Assembly: GCF_002506585.1 (NCBI RefSeq)
Contig: NZ_DAXW01000005.1
Location: 740-15,115 of the forward strand
Length of the DNA stretch: 14,376 nt
Direction of reading: 5' to 3'
Source: Methanoculleus sp. UBA430
GTDB taxonomy: Archaea > Halobacteriota > Methanomicrobia > Methanomicrobiales > Methanoculleaceae
Shown piece after piece: positions 12,658-14,376 of the stretch (position 1 is the stretch's first letter; every line of letters begins with the position of its first letter). The notes beneath the pieces are model-generated. The model searched no databases, was not told the origin of the DNA, and saw only the letters and a program-made list of their open reading frames with translations. The position numbers were made by a program, and so were the translations under genes.

Positions 12658-12799
12658 GTCCTGCGCCTCCATTCTCTGCAGCGAGTCGCACCTAACGGTG
12701 CGACCGCTCCGGCCCTGCGGCCCGTCGCATCTTACAGATCCACTTCACATCCCGGTTCGTCTCGTAAACGAGCTCCCGGGTGGTCTTTGCGTCGGTCAT
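12658..12799 (-). pseudogene. Broken second copy of the small coiled-coil gene
   Basis: From ATG 12799, with the same GGGAGGG ribosome-binding sequence, the reading matches the 5385-5633 gene (MTDAKTTRELVYETNRDVKW and so on) until the 46-bp repeat insertion, which shifts the frame; the match resumes as far as 12658 and then stops at copy A of the two-hairpin repeat. The coiled-coil C-terminal half and the membrane segment are missing. Confidence 0.8.
12683..12728 (+). repeat. Two-hairpin repeat, copy B (46-bp insertion)
   Basis: GTCGCACC-TAAC-GGTGCGAC (12685-12704, perfect 8-bp stem), then GCTCCGG, a GGCC-rich short hairpin, and CCGTCGC. Comparison with the intact coiled-coil gene at 5385-5633 shows that exactly these 46 bp are extra between CTGCAGC and ATCTTAC. 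Confidence 0.8.
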
Positions 12800-12966
12800 C
12801 CCGGTAACCCTCCCGGAGGAGAGCAGGACGGGGAAGAGAAAAAGGCTGACCGTAAGGACTATATGCAGAAATCTCGGTAGAAAAAACGCTTGTCCGGCCG
12901 CGACCGGCGGCAGAGTATTGTCGCCGGTTCAGGAGTTACTGTACCTCCCCGGCGGATCTGCCGGCC

Positions 12967-13212
12967 TCACCCGGTGAGTTCAACCTCGCCTGCCGCGAGA
13001 GGCCGGCAGCAAAGCCTGCCGCTGTGGACGTCCTTCATCACGGCATCGATCTTCCGGGAAACTTCCGCGCTGTAGTATGCCTCGCCGCAACGGTCGCAGA
13101 TGAAGGCCGGGACATCCCTGATGACGATGATCTCGTCCCCAACCCGCGCCATGAACTCGGTCTTTCCTTCCTGCAGGGTTCCTTTACAGAACGTGCATCG
13201 CTCTGGAATCAT
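12967..13212 (-). CDS. YgiT-type zinc-finger protein (antitoxin-like)
   Basis: An 81-residue protein from ATG 13212. It carries two CxxC pairs, C6-x2-C9 and C39-x2-C42, that bind one zinc, separated by a beta-rich stretch (KTEFMARVGDEIIVIRDVP), then a basic helical tail (YYSAEVSRKIDAVMKDV). This matches the YgiT/MqsA N-terminal zinc domain without the HTH domain. It is 12 bp downstream of hicA on the same strand, so it is likely part of the HicBA operon, as a second antitoxin or leftover partner. Its near twin at 9272 is truncated. Confidence 0.85.
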   Translation of the reverse strand: MIPERCTFCKGTLQEGKTEFMARVGDEIIVIRDVPAFICDRCGEAYYSAEVSRKIDAVMKDVHSGRLCCRPLAAGEVELTG

Positions 13213-13224
13213 TCCGCATCCTTT

Positions 13225-13455
13225 TCAGAGATACCGGGCAAAATCGTCGGGATCGATCTTTGCCAGCTTCAGAACCCCGCGGAGTGTGCCGATCTTCAGT
13301 TCGTCGTGCAGCGGGACGACTGTCCCCACCTTACCCCCGGGCGTCGCCTTTGACAGGCGCACATGGCTCCCGGTCTGCCCGCTGACGACGAATCCGTACT
13401 GCTTCGAGAGTATCTTTATCACGGTCTCGCCCGATACCGGCTTAAGCCCGGGCAC
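13225..13455 (-). CDS. hicA: HicA mRNA interferase toxin
   Basis: A 76-residue double-stranded-RNA-binding-like HicA toxin. The start is GTG 13455, inside the end of hicB (14-bp overlap). The core SGETVIKILSKQYGFVVSGQ and GSHVRLSK includes the catalytic His of the GSH motif, followed by VVPLHDELKIGTLRGVLK and the final helix DPDDFARYL. It cleaves mRNA when not held by HicB. Complete and probably active. Confidence 0.9.
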   Translation of the reverse strand: MPGLKPVSGETVIKILSKQYGFVVSGQTGSHVRLSKATPGGKVGTVVPLHDELKIGTLRGVLKLAKIDPDDFARYL

Positions 13456-13705
13456 CCTCGGTCACCTCAAACGTCGTGATGATCGGCCTTCTCCCGTCTT
13501 CCAGCGGGAATTCGGTGCATCCGTCACCGGATGCACGAGCCTCACGCCGGAGGTGTGGGGCTTCCTCTAAGTACAACTCCGTAGCCTCTTTGAGGTTGGC
13601 TACCGCCTCCTCTACCGTCCGACCCTGGCTGACGGTGCCGACCTCCGGGCACTCCGCGACGTACATATCCTCTTCCCTGTAGAGCACGGCCGTGAACGTC
13701 CTCAT
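13442..13705 (-). CDS. hicB: HicB antitoxin
   Basis: An 87-residue HicB with the degraded RNase-H-like fold: FTAVLYREEDMYVAECPEVG at 4-23, then SQGRTVEEAVANLKEATELY and a C-terminal strand (PIITTFEV). ATG 13705 has a GGTGAG ribosome-binding sequence. It is first in the operon hicB-hicA-ygiT; hicB before hicA is the less usual order. No DNA-binding domain is seen, so regulation may depend on a complex. Confidence 0.9.
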   Translation of the reverse strand: MRTFTAVLYREEDMYVAECPEVGTVSQGRTVEEAVANLKEATELYLEEAPHLRREARASGDGCTEFPLEDGRRPIITTFEVTEGARA

Positions 13706-13740
13706 GATCTCACCGATAGAATAGCATCTCTCTTCGTGGT

Positions 13741-13749
13741 GATAATACT
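13741..13749 (-). promoter_or_regulatory. TATA-like element of the hicBA operon
   Basis: The minus strand reads AGTATTATC about 40 bp before ATG 13705, giving a predicted leader of about 16 nt that includes GGTGAG. Confidence 0.4.
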
Positions 13750-13792
13750 GACCGACGTATCCGGGTGGTCATCTCCTCCGCTGTGCCCCTCG

Positions 13793-13909
13793 GGTGACGA
13801 CTACTACGTCACCTTCACTCGCACGACCGTCCGGCTCTCGTCCTACCAGGACGACGCGATCAAGACCGCGGTCGAGGCCTGGGCCGACGCCGTCGGCGAA
13901 CTGGCGTGA
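13793..13909 (+). pseudogene. C-terminal gene fragment, copy 2 (DDYYVTFTR)
   Basis: Thirty-nine codons, GDDYYVTFTRTTVRLSSY through VEAWADAVGELA and stop, of equal length to copy 1 at 9414-9530 and followed by the same GGGGACTC before the flanks diverge. No start is present. Third-position changes outnumber residue changes, so the two copies diverged partly as coding sequence. Confidence 0.6.
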
Positions 13910-13953
13910 GGGGGACTCTTTCCCCTTCACTTTCAACCTGCGCACGGCCACCC

Positions 13954-13960
13954 TTTATAC
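13954..13960 (+). promoter_or_regulatory. TATA box for the ATG at 13984
   Basis: TTTATAC lies about 27 bp before ATG 13984, ideal for a leaderless archaeal transcript. Confidence 0.5.
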
Positions 13961-13983
13961 CATTCCCCTTCTCCAGACTGGAT

Positions 13984-14073
13984 ATGAAGTGTTCCCCTCC
14001 CCTCCGCTACGACGAGACCCTCTTCCGGGACCGTGAGGTCTTCGAGTTCACCCACATGCCCGGCGATCACCGC
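13984..14073 (+). pseudogene. Orc1/Cdc6-like N-terminal remnant
   Basis: From ATG 13984 the frame reads MKCSPPLRYDETLFRDREVF and EFTHMPGDH. Archaeal Orc1/Cdc6 replication initiators commonly start with a WDETLF-x-D-x-EVFE-x-x-Y-P segment before the AAA+ domain, and the match is convincing over ~25 residues. After HMPGDH (about 14073) the similarity is lost; no Walker motifs follow, and the open frame runs on out of phase over the next hicA gene to 14349. The stretch 14110-14180 (ENPELMRILQDRLIEEKIKR) may be a piece of another small gene, perhaps an antitoxin. Confidence 0.5.
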
Positions 14074-14200
14074 AATGGGGTGGACACACAGGAGACGATA
14101 GGCAAGGGCCTGCCTGAGAACCCGGAGCTCATGCGGATATTGCAGGACAGGTTGATCGAGGAGAAGATCAAGCGAGGTGATACTTGCAAGGGTGCTCCAC

Positions 14201-14376
14201 ATGAACCGGCGCGAGACGTACGAGCACCTGAAGCACAACCCAAAGAACGTGCGGTTCAAAGACCTCTGCCGTGCGGCGGAAACCTTCGGGTTTCGCCGGA
14301 AGGGCGGGAAGGGCAGCCACACCGTGTACGTGCGGGACGGGATTCCTGATATCCTCAATTTCCAGAACGTGAAGGG
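14201..14376 (+). CDS. hicA: HicA-family toxin, cut by window end
   Basis: ATG 14201, with AGGGTG about 7 nt upstream, begins MNRRETYEHLKHNPKNVRFK; then DLCRAAETFGFRRKGGKGSH carries the HicA GSH catalytic motif, followed by TVYVRDGIPDILNFQNVKG at the window edge. This is the longer archaeal/cyanobacterial HicA type, distinct from the one at 13225. A hicB is expected just downstream. Confidence 0.8.
   Translation, partial: MNRRETYEHLKHNPKNVRFKDLCRAAETFGFRRKGGKGSHTVYVRDGIPDILNFQNVK

Overview
The window looks like an accessory stretch of a moderately GC-rich archaeal chromosome, most likely a methanogen of the Methanomicrobiales (Methanoculleus-like). The grounds are archaeal TATA-type promoters close to start codons, many GTG starts, archaeal-style RelE, HicA and minimal-nucleotidyltransferase genes, and a fragment resembling the N-terminus of an archaeal Orc1/Cdc6 protein. 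The species call is an inference. No rRNA, tRNA or CRISPR array was recognised.

Layout. Positions 1-700 hold the first codons of a sugar-nucleotide epimerase (minus strand), an intergenic region with a 12-bp tandem repeat and a perfect palindrome, and a small conserved gene (357-671). Positions 749-2599 (minus) are a two-gene operon: a winged-helix YwgA-like protein followed by an HD-domain dNTP triphosphohydrolase whose start codon appears separated from its body by a +1 frame break in a G5 tract. Positions 2919-5167 (minus) are a tightly packed three-gene operon: a second YwgA-like protein carrying a UPF0175-like tail, a PIN-domain nuclease, and a 389-residue protein of unknown function with TIM-barrel-like sequence features. 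A cluster of AATGTGA motifs lies upstream of it. A small coiled-coil/membrane protein follows (5385-5633), then about 1 kb without a convincing gene.

From 6.7 kb to the end the window is a toxin-antitoxin island: a GNAT toxin with a 48-residue antitoxin, MntA/HepT, RelBE, a truncated YgiT zinc-finger gene, a VapBC pair collapsed by internal deletion, a second RelBE, a second MntA/HepT with hepT interrupted, HicB-HicA-YgiT, and a HicA gene cut by the window end. Many are broken, duplicated or joined to fragments of other genes (two copies of a DDYYVTFTR-containing fragment, a duplicated coiled-coil gene, an Orc1/Cdc6-like N-terminus), so this zone gains and loses short DNA segments often.

The two points I find most interesting are (i) the three-gene operon, in which a regulator of the same type as the HD-dNTPase partner instead heads a PIN nuclease and an unrecognised protein, and (ii) a family of ~45-bp two-hairpin repeats at 12.28-12.73 kb, with three copies in both orientations, paired changes in the stems, and two copies that interrupt genes.
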